64,000 nucleotides of DNA, from NCBI RefSeq assembly GCF_014204975.1, contig NZ_JACHMM010000001.1, positions 930,001 through 994,000 of the forward strand, written 5' to 3'. Shown in pieces: positions 20,570 to 32,523 of this stretch. Position numbers and translations under genes: made by a program. How positions within the stretch are numbered: the first letter of the stretch is position 1; each line of letters starts with the position of its first letter. The notes beneath the pieces were generated by a model. That model did not search any database. It was not told the origin of the DNA and was given only the letters and a program-made list of their open reading frames with translations. The DNA is from Jiangella mangrovi (GTDB taxonomy: Bacteria; Actinomycetota; Actinomycetes; Jiangellales; Jiangellaceae).

Positions 20570-21477
20570 GCAGCGCCGTCGGCACCGCGCCGCCTCGGTG
20601 GTGGCGGACCCGGCGCGGCGAGCAGCGACTGGTCGGGTACGCGTTCCTACTGCCGGACCTGCTGGGCCTGGCGGTGTTCGTGGCGCTGCCGATCCTGGGC
20701 GCGTTCTACATCTCGTTCCACGACTGGACCGGCATCGGGGCACGCGAGTGGACCGGCACCGCCAACTACGAGACCCTGCTGCACGACCAGGCGTTCCGCG
20801 ACTCGCTGAAGATCACCGCCGTCTACACCGTCACGTTCGTGCCGCTGCTGTTCGTGCTGTCGCTGGCGCTGGCCCTGCTGGTCAACCGCGGGCTGGCGCT
20901 GAGCGGGTTCTTCCGGTCGGCCTACTTCGCGCCGTTCATGGTGTCGCTGGTGGTCGCGTCGGTCGTCTGGGGCTTCATGCTGCAGGACCCCGGCGGCGTG
21001 CTGAACGCGGTCCTCGGGCTGTTCGGCATCGACCCGCAGCCCTGGCTCGGCTCGACCCGGCTGGCGATGGTGTCGGTGATCCTGGTGACGCTCTGGCAGG
21101 GCGTCGGCTACAGCATGATCATCTTCCTGACCGGGCTGCAGGACATCCCGAAGGTCTACTACGAGGCGGCGGTGGTCGACGGCGCCGGCGCGTGGCGGCG
21201 CTTCCGCGGCATCACGCTGCCGCTGCTGCGGCCCACCAGCGTGTTCGTCCTGCTCATCACGTTCATCAGCGCGCTGCAACTGTTCGACCCGATCTACGTG
21301 CTGACACAGGGCGGGCCCGCGGGCGCCACCCGGACCACCGTCGTCTACATCTACGAGACCGCGTTCCAGTTCCTGCAGCTGGGCTACGCGTCGGCGCTGT
21401 CGGTGGCGCTGTTCGTGATCATCCTGGTCTTCTCCCTCCTCCAGCTACGGATCTTCCGCCATGAGTCCTACGACTGA
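20566..21477 (+). CDS. ABC sugar permease 1 (MalF/UgpA-like)
   Basis: 303 aa from GTG 20566, overlapping the binding-protein stop by 4 nt. Six membrane segments and a canonical EAA loop (EAAVVDGAGAWRRFRGITLP) that contacts the ATPase. YFAPFMVSLVVASVVWGFM and FDPIYVLTQGGP are CUT1 permease landmarks. Its last 17 nt overlap the next permease. No ATPase is encoded nearby, so a shared MsiK-type ATPase is expected. Confidence 0.92.
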   Translation: MSSAVGTAPPRWWRTRRGEQRLVGYAFLLPDLLGLAVFVALPILGAFYISFHDWTGIGAREWTGTANYETLLHDQAFRDSLKITAVYTVTFVPLLFVLSLALALLVNRGLALSGFFRSAYFAPFMVSLVVASVVWGFMLQDPGGVLNAVLGLFGIDPQPWLGSTRLAMVSVILVTLWQGVGYSMIIFLTGLQDIPKVYYEAAVVDGAGAWRRFRGITLPLLRPTSVFVLLITFISALQLFDPIYVLTQGGPAGATRTTVVYIYETAFQFLQLGYASALSVALFVIILVFSLLQLRIFRHESYD

Positions 21478-22354
21478 GGCCGCGCCGGCCCGCGAGGCGG
21501 CCGCCCGCCCGCCGATCCCCCGCCGTCGGCGCCGGCACCGGCTGGCCGACCGGCTGGTGCTGTACACGCTGGCGATCCTGGCGTTCGTCGTGCTGGCCGG
21601 GCCGCTGCTGTGGATGCTGTCCAGCTCGCTCAAGGACGGCTCCGAGGTGCTGGCCAACCCGCCGACCGTGGTGCCGCGCGAGCTGCACTTCCAGAACTAC
21701 GTCGACGTGTTCGAACAGGTGCCGTTCGCGCGGTACATGCTGAACTCGCTGTTCGTGGCGACGGTGGTGACGGCGATATCGCTGCTGTTCCACTCGATGG
21801 CGGCCTACTCGCTGGCCCGGCTGCGCTTCCCCGGCCGCAACGCGATCTTCCTGGCGATCCTGTCGACGCTGATGGTGCCGTTCACTGTCATCGTGATCCC
21901 GCTGTTCATCATCGTCGACTGGCTCGGCTGGGTGGACACCTACCAGGGCCTGATCATCCCGATGATCCCGCACGCGTTCGGGATCTTCCTGCTGCGCCAG
22001 TTCTACCTGTCGCTGCCGCGGGAGCTCGAGGAGGCGGCGATCGTCGACGGCGCCGGGCTGGTCAAGGTGTACTGGCACATCGTGCTGCCGTTGTCGCGGC
22101 CGATCCTCGCGGCGCTGGGCATCTTCTTCTTCCTGGCCAACTGGAACAACTTCCTGTGGCCGCTGATCGTCACACAGTCGCAGGAGCTGTGGGTCGTGCA
22201 GCTGGGCATGCAGCAGTTCACCGGCCAGCACGGCACGCAGTACCACCTGATCATGGCCGCCTCGACGCTGGCGGCGCTGCCGACGCTGATCCTGTTCTTC
22301 GTCCTCCAGCGCCGGCTCGTCGAGGGCATCAAACTGACCGGCCTCAAGGGCTGA
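21461..22354 (+). CDS. ABC sugar permease 2 (MalG/UgpE-like)
   Basis: 297 aa. An Arg-rich N-terminus is followed by six membrane segments. The EAA loop reads EEAAIVDGAGLVKVYWHIVL and NWNNFLWPLIVTQS is typical of MalG-type subunits. Forms the channel together with permease 1. The overlapping start argues for tight translational coupling of the two subunits. Confidence 0.92.
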   Translation: MSPTTEAAPAREAAARPPIPRRRRRHRLADRLVLYTLAILAFVVLAGPLLWMLSSSLKDGSEVLANPPTVVPRELHFQNYVDVFEQVPFARYMLNSLFVATVVTAISLLFHSMAAYSLARLRFPGRNAIFLAILSTLMVPFTVIVIPLFIIVDWLGWVDTYQGLIIPMIPHAFGIFLLRQFYLSLPRELEEAAIVDGAGLVKVYWHIVLPLSRPILAALGIFFFLANWNNFLWPLIVTQSQELWVVQLGMQQFTGQHGTQYHLIMAASTLAALPTLILFFVLQRRLVEGIKLTGLKG

Positions 22355-22374
22355 CCTCTCGAGAAGGAGCGCCG

Positions 22375-23430
22375 ATGACCGGACCCCTGTCGAACCTGCC
22401 GCGGCTCACCGGCACCCGCAGCGCCCGCGCGTCCAGCTGGGACCGGACGGGCGGCAACGACGACCGTCTGACCATCGCGCCGGGTGAGACGGCGCTGCTG
22501 GCGGCCGTCGACGAGCCGGGCGTCGTCCGGCACATCTGGGTGACCATCGCCTGCGAGGACGAGCACTACCTGCGCAAGATCGTGCTGCGGATGTACTGGG
22601 ACGGCGCCGACACCCCGTGCGTCGAGGCGCCGGTGGGCGACTACTTCGGGCTCGGGCACGCGCAGCACCGCAACTTCGTGTCGCTGCCGCTGCAGATGAG
22701 CCCGCAGGACGGCAAGGCGTTCAACTGCTGGTTCCCGATGCCGTTCGACTCCGCCCGGCTCGAGGTGGCGAACGAGTGCGGCACCGACGTGATCTTCTAC
22801 TACTACGTCGACTACGAGCTCACCGGCGAGCCCGACACGCGGGCCGGCCGGTTCCACACGCAGTGGCGGCGGCAGAACCCGACCGACGGACTGGCCGACG
22901 AGTCCGGGCTGACCAACAGCGAGTTCCAGTTCGGCGGCACCAACACCGACGGCGCCGGCAACTACGTGCTGCTGGACGCCGCGGGCGAGGGCCACTACGT
23001 CGGCTGCCACGTCGACATCGAGAACCTGCGCCAGGTCGGGCCCGCCCAGTTCAACTGGTACGGCGAGGGTGACGACATGATCTTCGTCGACGGCGAGCCG
23101 TTCCCGCCGGCGCTGCACGGCACCGGGACCGAGGACTACTTCAACACCGCCTGGTGCCCGTCCGAGGAGTACAACGCGCCTTACCACGGCATCGTGCTGC
23201 CGGGCGGGCAGAACTGGTCCGGGAAGATCTCCCTCTACCGCTACCACGTCGAGGACCCGGTCCGGTTCCAGCGGTCGATCAGGGTGACCATCGAGCACGG
23301 GCACGACAACCACCGCTCCGACGACTGGTCCAGCACGGCGTACTGGTACCAGACCGAGCCGCACGCCCCGTTCCCGCCGCTGCCGGCCGTCGGCGACCGC
23401 CTGCCGCGGCCGGGCGAGCGGCTGTTCTGA
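22375..23430 (+). CDS. DUF2961 / glycoside hydrolase family 172 protein
   Basis: 351 aa, no signal peptide, so probably cytosolic. DUF2961 hallmarks are VRHIWVTI, VEAPVGDYFGLG, MPFDSARLEVANE, TGTEDYFNTAWCP and YRYHVEDPVRFQ. Acidic residues in the GDYFG and GTEDYF segments are candidate catalytic groups. Family members include difructose dianhydride enzymes and exo-alpha-D-arabinofuranosidases. GAAGGAG lies before ATG 22375, and the gene follows the importer in the LacI operon. It may hydrolyse an imported oligosaccharide, with products going to the divergent isomerase. Confidence 0.87.
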   Translation: MTGPLSNLPRLTGTRSARASSWDRTGGNDDRLTIAPGETALLAAVDEPGVVRHIWVTIACEDEHYLRKIVLRMYWDGADTPCVEAPVGDYFGLGHAQHRNFVSLPLQMSPQDGKAFNCWFPMPFDSARLEVANECGTDVIFYYYVDYELTGEPDTRAGRFHTQWRRQNPTDGLADESGLTNSEFQFGGTNTDGAGNYVLLDAAGEGHYVGCHVDIENLRQVGPAQFNWYGEGDDMIFVDGEPFPPALHGTGTEDYFNTAWCPSEEYNAPYHGIVLPGGQNWSGKISLYRYHVEDPVRFQRSIRVTIEHGHDNHRSDDWSSTAYWYQTEPHAPFPPLPAVGDRLPRPGERLF

Positions 23431-23606
23431 GGAGTTCGTGTCGAGCACGAAGGCGCGCGGACCGGTGTGCAGAACGGCCCCGCCGATGAACCGGTCGCCG
23501 GTGATGGGAGCCTCGGTGACGAGGAGCTCCGGCCCATCTCTGCTCGGAGGTGCGCCACGACCAGCGTGTCGAAGGTGCGGCCCAGCATGTCCGCGTCCTC
23601 TATTAG

Positions 23607-23714
23607 CGCAAGGCAGCCGCGCTGGCCCGCTTCGCCGCCGCCGAGGGCATCCCGCTCTCGCAGACGGTCGCCGTCGGCGACGGCACCACGACCCCGTCAC
23701 CGCCCGTCCGCTGA
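23607..23714 (+). pseudogene. SerB-like HAD phosphatase fragment
   Basis: A 35-codon frame reads RKAAALARFAAAEGIPLSQT and continues VAVGDG before diverging. This matches the segment before and including the GDGAND motif of phosphoserine phosphatase SerB, but the Asn-Asp is lost and a stop follows. There is no start codon and no other HAD motif. It lies on the opposite strand inside the DUF4143 remnant. Confidence 0.5.
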
Positions 23715-23824
23715 GGTTCGCTGGGTGACCGTGCGCTGGGTTTGCCGAGTCACGCCGGCCGCTGGCGGTTCCGCCGTGGGTTCGGCGACCGGTCCCGCGG
23801 ACATCCAGCCCCGCCGACCACTTT

Positions 23825-23880
23825 CCATGATCATCAATGATCCAACCACCTATAGGGGGTCGAATCATTGATGATCATGG
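23825..23880. repeat. TGATCAT-core palindrome 1
   Basis: Perfect 17-nt arms CCATGATCATCAATGAT (23825-23841) and its complement (23864-23880) enclose a 22-nt loop containing CCTATAGGGGG. The right arm shares TGATCATGG with the next palindrome, so only one of the two hairpins can form at a time. Confidence 0.85.
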
Positions 23881-23928
23881 AGAAGAGCGACCAAAACCGG
23901 CCTCGGAAGCCGCCCTTCTCCATGATCA
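23872..23928. repeat. TGATCAT-core palindrome 2
   Basis: Perfect 14-nt arms TGATCATGGAGAAG (23872-23885) and CTTCTCCATGATCA (23915-23928) flank a 29-nt loop. Arms, loop length and parts of the loop (AGCG..., GGAAGCCGC) match the element at 40665-40725, so these are two members of one repeat family. Confidence 0.85.
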
Positions 23929-24383
23929 ACAGCGGGCGGCCAGCGCAACCCAACACCAGCGGGTCTGAGGGCCGGGCCATCCGGGGAGGGGGCCCTGGTG
24001 CTGTTGAAGGCGAGGGCGCGGCGGCGCGGTTCCGCGACATCCGGTCGCAGGGCGGCGAGCGCGAGCGATGGATCGACGACGTATCGCTTCGAGCCACGGA
24101 CCAGACGCTTCAACCGCTTCCGATGCGAGCAGATCACCCCTGATCTCACCGACGGTGAGTCCGTGCATCGGCACCCGCAGAATGCGACCGGTGCCGGGCC
24201 GGCTGGGCATGTCGAGGTCGCCCCGCACCGAACCGGTGAGGATGAAGCGGCCAGGGCTCGGGGTCCGCGCCGGCGACCGCGCCCTGGGCCGGCTGATCGA
24301 GGAGGATGCTGCTTCGAGCAAAGCGCCGCACCCTCGAATGGGCAGATTACGCAGGCGTCAGTAGCAGGATGCCACACCATCCA

Positions 24384-25136
24384 CTAGCCAAATTCCGCAG
24401 GTGAGACCGCAACGACCGCCTCGATGCGGACGTCGAAGCCGGCGCCGTCGTCGTCGCCGCCGAGCTCGCGCAGCTCGACGCAGATGCCGGTCTCGACGTC
24501 GAGGGCCACGGCGAACGCGTCGGCGAAGGCGCGGTCCTCGGGATCGGGCCCGCCCTCGGCCCGCAGCAGCTCGGCCGAGACCTCGCCGATCAGCAGGGCG
24601 CAGCAGGTGCAGCGCGGGTCGTAGGCCGCGGTGGGCCGGACGGTCGCCTCGAGGGTGTCGCGGCCCTCGCGGACCACCTGCTCGACCGACAGCACGTCGA
24701 CGCCGTCGGACAGCTCCACGGGGTCGAGCATGGCGACCCACAGGTAGTTCTCGTACATGGGGTCGTCGTAGGCGACGGTGACACCGGACGGCCGCCGCGC
24801 GACCAGACCGTCGGGGCGGCGCTCCGGCGCGGGCGCGGCGGGATCGAGCGGGACGGTGACCACCGACGGCTCGACGGGCGCGCCGCCGGAACCGTCGCCG
24901 GAACCGTCGTCGGAGCTCGACACGAGGACGAGGCCTCGGTCGGCCGGCGTCTCGTCGACCAGGTGCTCGGTGCCGTCGTGGTCGACGACGCGCATGCGGC
25001 CGGGCCGGTCGATCCAGGCACGCACTTCCTCGTCGGCCGTGATCGCGTCGCCGACCAGGCGGCGGGTCAGCTCCACCGACCGCCAGCGCCAGGGCGACGA
25101 GCGCGCGAGCGCCCGGAAGGTCTCCTCGTCCACCAT
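24384..25136 (-). CDS. Hypothetical actinobacterial protein
   Basis: 250 aa, acidic, no signal peptide or membrane segment. I do not recognise a named family. It has an N-terminal helical part (FRALARSSPWRWRSVELTRR), a Ser/Gly/Asp-rich linker near residues 73-90, and a globular part with a cysteine cluster CTCC at 176-179 in a PRCTCCALLIGEVSAELL context. Good coding character throughout. Start at ATG 25136, 51 nt after the icd stop on the same strand, so it may be cotranscribed with icd. Confidence 0.72.
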   Translation of the reverse strand: MVDEETFRALARSSPWRWRSVELTRRLVGDAITADEEVRAWIDRPGRMRVVDHDGTEHLVDETPADRGLVLVSSSDDGSGDGSGGAPVEPSVVTVPLDPAAPAPERRPDGLVARRPSGVTVAYDDPMYENYLWVAMLDPVELSDGVDVLSVEQVVREGRDTLEATVRPTAAYDPRCTCCALLIGEVSAELLRAEGGPDPEDRAFADAFAVALDVETGICVELRELGGDDDGAGFDVRIEAVVAVSPAEFG

Positions 25137-25187
25137 GCGGTCGAGCCTAGGCGCGACCCGACCGCACGGCGAACGGCTTCACGGTTC

Positions 25188-26405
25188 TCAGACGAGGCGC
25201 TTGGCGAGGTTCTCGTCGAGCGCGCCGAGGAAGTCCTCGGTGGTCTTCCACTCCTGGTCCGGCCCGACCAGCAGCGCGAGGTCCTTCGTCATGACACCGG
25301 ACTCGACGGTCTTGATGATGACGTCCTCGAGGGTCTCGGCGAAGCCGGTGACCTCGGGGGTGTTGTCGAGCTTGCCGCGGTGCTTGAGGCCACCGGTCCA
25401 GGCGTAGATGGACGCGATGGGGTTGGTCGACGTCGGCTTGCCGGCCTGGTGCTGCCGGTAGTGCCGGGTGACCGTGCCGTGCGCGGCCTCGGCCTCGACC
25501 GTCCTGCCGTCGGGCGTCATGAGCACCGACGTCATGAGGCCGAGCGAGCCGAAGCCCTGGGCGACGGTGTCGGACTGGACGTCACCGTCGTAGTTCTTGC
25601 AGGCCCAGACGTAGCCGCCCTCCCACTTCAGCGCGGCCGCGACCATGTCGTCGATGAGCCGGTGCTCGTAGGTGAGGCCGGCCTTCTCGAAGTCGGCCTT
25701 GAACTCGCGCTCGAAGACGTCGGCGAAGATGTCCTTGAACGCACCGTCGTAGGCCTTGAGGATCGTGTTCTTGGTCGACATGTAGACCGGGTAGCCGCGC
25801 TGCAGGCCGTACGAGAACGAGGCGCGGGCGAAGTCCTCGATGGACTTGTTGTAGTTGTACATGCCCATGGCCACGCCGCCGTCGGCGCCGTAGTTGGCCA
25901 CCACGTGCTGGATCGGCTCGGAGCCGTCGGCCGGGGTGAAGGTGATGGTGAGCTCGCCGGCGCCGGGCACCTTGAAGTTGGTGGCCTTGTACTGGTCGCC
26001 GTGGGCGTGACGGCCGATGATGATCGGCTTGGTCCAGCCCGGCACGAGCCGCGGGATGTTCGAGATGATGATCGGCTCGCGGAAGACCACGCCGCCGAGG
26101 ATGTTGCGGATCGTGCCGTTGGGCGAGATCCACATCTTCTTCAGGCCGAACTCCTCGACCCGCGCCTCGTCGGGCGTGATGGTGGCGCACTTGACGCCGA
26201 CGCCGTGCTCCTTGATGGCGTTGGCGGCGTCGATGGTCACCTGGTCGTCGGTGGCGTCGCGGTGCTCGATGCCGAGGTCGTAGTAGCGCAGGTCGATGTC
26301 GAGGTACGGGTGGATCAGGCGGTCCTTGATGAACTGCCAGATGATCCGCGTCATCTCGTCGCCGTCGAGCTCGACGACGGGCCCGGCCACCTTGATCTTC
26401 GCCAT
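25188..26405 (-). CDS. icd: Isocitrate dehydrogenase (NADP+), dimeric eukaryote-like type
   Basis: 405 aa. Oxidative decarboxylation of isocitrate to 2-oxoglutarate in the TCA cycle. The N-terminus [13 protein letters not shown] and the segments [51 protein letters not shown] and [12 protein letters not shown] mark the ~400-residue dimeric NADP form rather than the monomeric 740-aa type. ATG 26405, 54 nt downstream of mdh. Confidence 0.95.
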   Translation of the reverse strand: MAKIKVAGPVVELDGDEMTRIIWQFIKDRLIHPYLDIDLRYYDLGIEHRDATDDQVTIDAANAIKEHGVGVKCATITPDEARVEEFGLKKMWISPNGTIRNILGGVVFREPIIISNIPRLVPGWTKPIIIGRHAHGDQYKATNFKVPGAGELTITFTPADGSEPIQHVVANYGADGGVAMGMYNYNKSIEDFARASFSYGLQRGYPVYMSTKNTILKAYDGAFKDIFADVFEREFKADFEKAGLTYEHRLIDDMVAAALKWEGGYVWACKNYDGDVQSDTVAQGFGSLGLMTSVLMTPDGRTVEAEAAHGTVTRHYRQHQAGKPTSTNPIASIYAWTGGLKHRGKLDNTPEVTGFAETLEDVIIKTVESGVMTKDLALLVGPDQEWKTTEDFLGALDENLAKRLV

Positions 26406-26459
26406 GTCAGCGTCTCCCGGAAGAATAGATTTGTCTCGACGTCAAGATAACAGACGCGC

Positions 26460-28959
<2,500 letters not shown>

Positions 28960-29033
28960 GGAATGTGTCCTCCTCAAGGGGAAGAACGAACCGGCGTGAA
29001 CACTGCCGATCCGCTCGCCGGGCGTGGTCCGGC

Positions 29034-29903
29034 CTACGCGAGGACGGCGGACTCGGCCGCCTCCACCACGTTGGCCAACAGCATTGCACGAGTCATGGGC
29101 CCGATCCCCCCGGGCATGGGCGCGAGATGGCCCGCGACCTCGCGCACCTCGGGCGCGACGTCGCCGGTGTAGCGGCCCTTGCCGTCGGGCCCGACGACTC
29201 GGGTGATGCCGACGTCGAGGACGGCCGCCCCCGGCTTGATCATGTCGGCCGTGATGAGCCCCGGCACCCCGGCCGCGGCGATGACGATGTCGGCCCGCCG
29301 CAGCGTGCCCACGAGGTCGCGGGTGCCGGTGTGGCAGATGGTGACGGTTGCATTCTCGGAACGCCGCGAGAACAGCAGCCCCATGGGCCGGCCGGCTGTG
29401 ACGCCGCGCCCGACGACCACCAGCTCGGCGCCGTCGACGGGGACGTCGTAGCGGCGCAGCAGCTCGAGGCACCCACGCGGGGTGCAGGGCAGCGGCGCCG
29501 GCTGCATGAGCACCAGCTTGCCGAGGTTCTGCGGGTGCAGGCCGTCGGCGTCCTTCGCGGGGTCGATGGCCGACAGCACGCGCTCCTCGTCCAGGCCCTT
29601 CGGGAGCGGCAGCTGGACGATGAAGCCGTGACAGCTCGGGTCTTCGTTGAGTTGCGCGACGGCCGCCTCGACCTCGGCCTGCGTGGCCGTGGCGGGCAGC
29701 TCGATCTGGAGGGACTCGATGCCGACCTCGGCGCAGTCGCGGTGCTTGCCGGCGACGTAGGCATGACTGCCGGGGTCGTCGCCCACCAGCACCGTGCCGA
29801 GGCCCGGGACCACACCCCGTTCGCCGAGGGCCTTCACCCTGGCGGTGAGCTCGGAACGGATGATGGCCGCCGTGTTCTTGCCGTCGAGAATCTTTGCGCT
29901 CAC
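29034..29903 (-). CDS. folD: Methylenetetrahydrofolate dehydrogenase / methenyltetrahydrofolate cyclohydrolase
   Basis: 289 aa. Bifunctional one-carbon enzyme giving the formyl-folate used by purN and purH nearby. [16 protein letters not shown] contains the catalytic Lys of the YxxxK motif; [15 protein letters not shown] and the NADP-binding [18 protein letters not shown] and [19 protein letters not shown] are conserved. First gene of the folD to icd run. Confidence 0.96.
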   Translation of the reverse strand: MSAKILDGKNTAAIIRSELTARVKALGERGVVPGLGTVLVGDDPGSHAYVAGKHRDCAEVGIESLQIELPATATQAEVEAAVAQLNEDPSCHGFIVQLPLPKGLDEERVLSAIDPAKDADGLHPQNLGKLVLMQPAPLPCTPRGCLELLRRYDVPVDGAELVVVGRGVTAGRPMGLLFSRRSENATVTICHTGTRDLVGTLRRADIVIAAAGVPGLITADMIKPGAAVLDVGITRVVGPDGKGRYTGDVAPEVREVAGHLAPMPGGIGPMTRAMLLANVVEAAESAVLA

Positions 29904-29946
29904 GTATCTGATTCTCGCATGACCCGGACCGGCGGCCGAACGGCGA

Positions 29947-30120
29947 TCAGCCGCTCTTGCGCCGGAACATCCGCTGGGTCTTCGCGGCGTCCTCGTGCGA
30001 GGGGCCGGTGCCGGACGCTTCGTCGTGCGGGTGGTCGTGGTCGGCCGACTTCTTCCGCTCGAGGGCCTCGCGCATCTTGGCCTTGAGCTCGTCGTTGCCG
30101 CCTGACTTCTTGGCTGCCAT
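29947..30120 (-). CDS. DUF5302 small protein
   Basis: 57 aa, highly charged and Lys/His-rich: [20 protein letters not shown], then a HDHPHDE stretch and RMFRRKSG at the end. It matches the small DUF5302 proteins found beside folD/purH in actinobacteria; no biochemical role is known. Single frame with ATG 30120 between folD and purH on the same strand. Confidence 0.75.
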   Translation of the reverse strand: MAAKKSGGNDELKAKMREALERKKSADHDHPHDEASGTGPSHEDAAKTQRMFRRKSG

Positions 30121-30236
30121 GTCGTTCACCCTACCCCGCCGACTCCCCTGATCATCCCCGTTTTCCCAGCGCCCGGCGGCGTGCGGCGGCGTGCGGCCGG
30201 GCCGGCGAAACGGTGTGAGATCGCTGCCGCGTCGGG

Positions 30237-30272
30237 GTGGCGCCACTGTCGCCAGAGCGACAGTTGCGCCAC
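30237..30272. terminator. Strong hairpin downstream of purH
   Basis: 16-nt arms GTGGCGCCACTGTCGC (30237-30252) and GCGACAGTTGCGCCAC (30257-30272) pair with one mismatch around a 4-nt loop. It lies 66 nt beyond the purH stop in the 217-nt gap before DUF5302. No T-run follows, so the terminator role is by position; it may also be a repeat element. Confidence 0.55.
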
Positions 30273-30337
30273 ACAGTTCCCGCACCACACCCACACCGAC
30301 GCCGCCGAGGAGTCGCCCGGTCAGCCCGCCCGGAGCG

Positions 30338-31900
30338 TCAGTGGAAGAAGTGCCGCGTCCCGGTGAAGTACATGGTCACGCCGGCCTCGCGGGCGGCGTG
30401 GACCACGTCCTCGTCGCGGATGGAACCGCCGGGCTGGACGACGGCGCGGATGCCGGCGTCGGTCAGCACCTGCAGGCCGTCGGGGAAGGGGAAGAACGCG
30501 TCGGACGCGGCCACCGAGCCGGCCGCCCGCTCGCCCGCCCGCGACACCGCCAGCCGGGCGGAGTCGACCCGGTTGACCTGGCCCATGCCGATCCCGACCG
30601 CCGCACCACCGGAAGCCAGCAGGATCGCGTTGCTCTTCACCGACCGCACCGCCCGCCACGCGAACACCAGGTCGGCCAGCGTCGACTCGTCGACGGCGGT
30701 GCCGGCGGCCAGCGTCCACGTCGCCGGGTCGTCGCCCTCGGCGTCGACCCGGTCGACCTGCTGCATGAGCAGCCCGCCGGAGATCGCGCGCGTCTCGACC
30801 GGCCGCAGGTCGGCACCGGCGACCCGCAGCAGCCGCACGTTCTTCTTCTGCGTCAGCACGTCCAGCGCGCCGGGCTCGAAGTCCGGCGCGACGACGACCT
30901 CGGTGAAGATCTCGGCGATCTGCTCCGCGGCCGCCACGGTGATCGGCCCGTTCGCCGCGATGACGCCGCCGAACGCCGACACCGGATCGGTCGCGTTGGC
31001 CTTGCGGTGCGCGTCGGCGATGTCGGTGCCGACGGCAATGCCGCACGGGTTGGCGTGCTTGATGACGGCGACGGCCGGGTCGGTGAAGTCGTGCGCGGAA
31101 CGCCAGGCAGCGTCGGCGTCGACGTAGTTGTTGTACGACATCTCCTTGCCGTGCAGCTGCTCCGCGCCGGCCAGCCCGGGCGCCCCGAAGCCGGTGCGGT
31201 ACAGCGCCGCGGCCTGGTGCGGGTTCTCGCCGTAGCGCAGCACCGCCTCGCGCTCCCACGTGCCGCCGATCCACGACGGGAACACGGTGCCGTCGGCCGG
31301 CGGCGCCACGACGCTGCCCAGCCAGGACGCGACGTGCACGTCGTAGGTGGCGGTGTGCGAGAACGCCTGCAGGGCGAACCGCTGCCGCTCGCCGAGCGTG
31401 AACCCGCCGGCCTCGACGGCGGCCAGCACCTCGCCGTAGCGGGCGGGGTCGACGACGACGGCGACGTTGGCGTGGTTCTTCGCCGCGCCGCGCACCATCG
31501 AAGGCCCGCCGATGTCGATCTGCTCGATGACCTCGTCCGGTCCCGCGCCCGACGCGACCGTCTGAGCGAACGGGTACAGGTTGCTGACCAGCAGCTGGAA
31601 CGGCTCGATGCCGAGCTCGGCCAGCTGCGCCCGGTGCGACTCGTGCCGGACGTCGGCCAGCAGGCCCGCGTGCACGTTCGGGTGCAGCGTCTTGACCCGG
31701 CCGTCGAGACACTCGGGGAACCCGGTCAGCTCCTCGACCGCGGTCACCGGCACCCCGGCGTCGGCGATGCGGGCCGCCGTCGACCCCGTCGAGACGATGG
31801 CGACACCGGCCGCGTGCAGCCCGCGCGCGAGCTCCTCGAGCCCCGTCTTGTCGTAGACGCTGATCAGCGCGCGCCGGATCGGCGTACGTGCCTCGCTCAC
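30338..31900 (-). CDS. purH: Bifunctional AICAR formyltransferase / IMP cyclohydrolase
   Basis: 520 aa. Last two steps of IMP synthesis. N-terminal MGS-like cyclohydrolase domain (~10-140: [45 protein letters not shown]) and C-terminal transformylase ([48 protein letters not shown]). ATG 31900 overlaps the purN stop, so the two are coupled. Uses formyl-folate made by folD nearby. Confidence 0.97.
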   Translation of the reverse strand: MSEARTPIRRALISVYDKTGLEELARGLHAAGVAIVSTGSTAARIADAGVPVTAVEELTGFPECLDGRVKTLHPNVHAGLLADVRHESHRAQLAELGIEPFQLLVSNLYPFAQTVASGAGPDEVIEQIDIGGPSMVRGAAKNHANVAVVVDPARYGEVLAAVEAGGFTLGERQRFALQAFSHTATYDVHVASWLGSVVAPPADGTVFPSWIGGTWEREAVLRYGENPHQAAALYRTGFGAPGLAGAEQLHGKEMSYNNYVDADAAWRSAHDFTDPAVAVIKHANPCGIAVGTDIADAHRKANATDPVSAFGGVIAANGPITVAAAEQIAEIFTEVVVAPDFEPGALDVLTQKKNVRLLRVAGADLRPVETRAISGGLLMQQVDRVDAEGDDPATWTLAAGTAVDESTLADLVFAWRAVRSVKSNAILLASGGAAVGIGMGQVNRVDSARLAVSRAGERAAGSVAASDAFFPFPDGLQVLTDAGIRAVVQPGGSIRDEDVVHAAREAGVTMYFTGTRHFFH

Positions 31901-32502
31901 GGGATGGTGACCTTTCTCTCGTTGATGGTCCAGCCCTCGCGGGCCAGCCGGCCGACCCAGTCGACCAGCTGGGCGCGCTCGGCGACCTTGATCCGCTCGG
32001 TCAGCGTGTCCTCGGTGTCGTCGTCGAGGACGGGGACGGCCACCTGGGCGACGATCGGCCCGGTGTCGACGCCCTCGTCGACGAAGAACAGCGTGGCGCC
32101 GGTGACCTTGACGCCGTAGGCGAGCGCGTCGCGGGGGCCGTGGATGCCGGGGAACGACGGCAGCAGCGCGTTGTGGGTGTTGAGGTAGCGGTCGCCGAAC
32201 CGGCTCAGGAACGCCGGGCCGACCAGCTTGAGGAAGCCCGCCGACACCACCAGGTCCGGCGAGTGCTCGGCGGTCCGTGCCGCCAGCGCGCGGTCCCAGT
32301 CGGCGCGCTCGGGGTGGTCCTTGACCCGCTCGACGAAGGCCGGCACCCCGGCGCCGGCGGCGAGGTCGAGTGCCCGGATCCCGTCACGGTCGGCGCCGAC
32401 AGCCACGACCGTCGCACCGTAGGAGGGGTCGGCACACGCGTCGAGCAGGGCGGCGAGGTTGCTGCCGGTGCCCGACACCAGCACCACGATCCGGCAGGTC
32501 AC
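31897..32502 (-). CDS. purN: Phosphoribosylglycinamide formyltransferase
   Basis: 201 aa. Formylates GAR in purine synthesis. [17 protein letters not shown] at the start, the catalytic Asn/His in [15 protein letters not shown] and the Asp in [13 protein letters not shown] are present. Overlaps purH by 4 nt and follows perM by 21 nt, forming perM-purN-purH. Confidence 0.97.
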   Translation of the reverse strand: MTCRIVVLVSGTGSNLAALLDACADPSYGATVVAVGADRDGIRALDLAAGAGVPAFVERVKDHPERADWDRALAARTAEHSPDLVVSAGFLKLVGPAFLSRFGDRYLNTHNALLPSFPGIHGPRDALAYGVKVTGATLFFVDEGVDTGPIVAQVAVPVLDDDTEDTLTERIKVAERAQLVDWVGRLAREGWTINERKVTIP

Positions 32503-32523
32503 GCGGGCGACAATACCCGTCCA

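Larger units (their letters stand above)
23441..24331 (-). pseudogene. Decayed AAA-type ATPase with DUF4143
   Basis: Minus-strand pieces match the ATP-binding DUF4143 family in order but in different frames. Near 24260 is PGRFILTGSV followed by GTGRILRVPMHGLTVGEI. At 23590-23500 is DADMLGRTFDTLVVAHLRAE. At about 23520-23440 is GDRFIGGAVLHTGPRAFVLD. The Walker A region, start codon and central ~100 residues are missing, and palindromic repeats (23825-23928) lie within. Function lost; it was probably an accessory ATPase. Confidence 0.6.
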
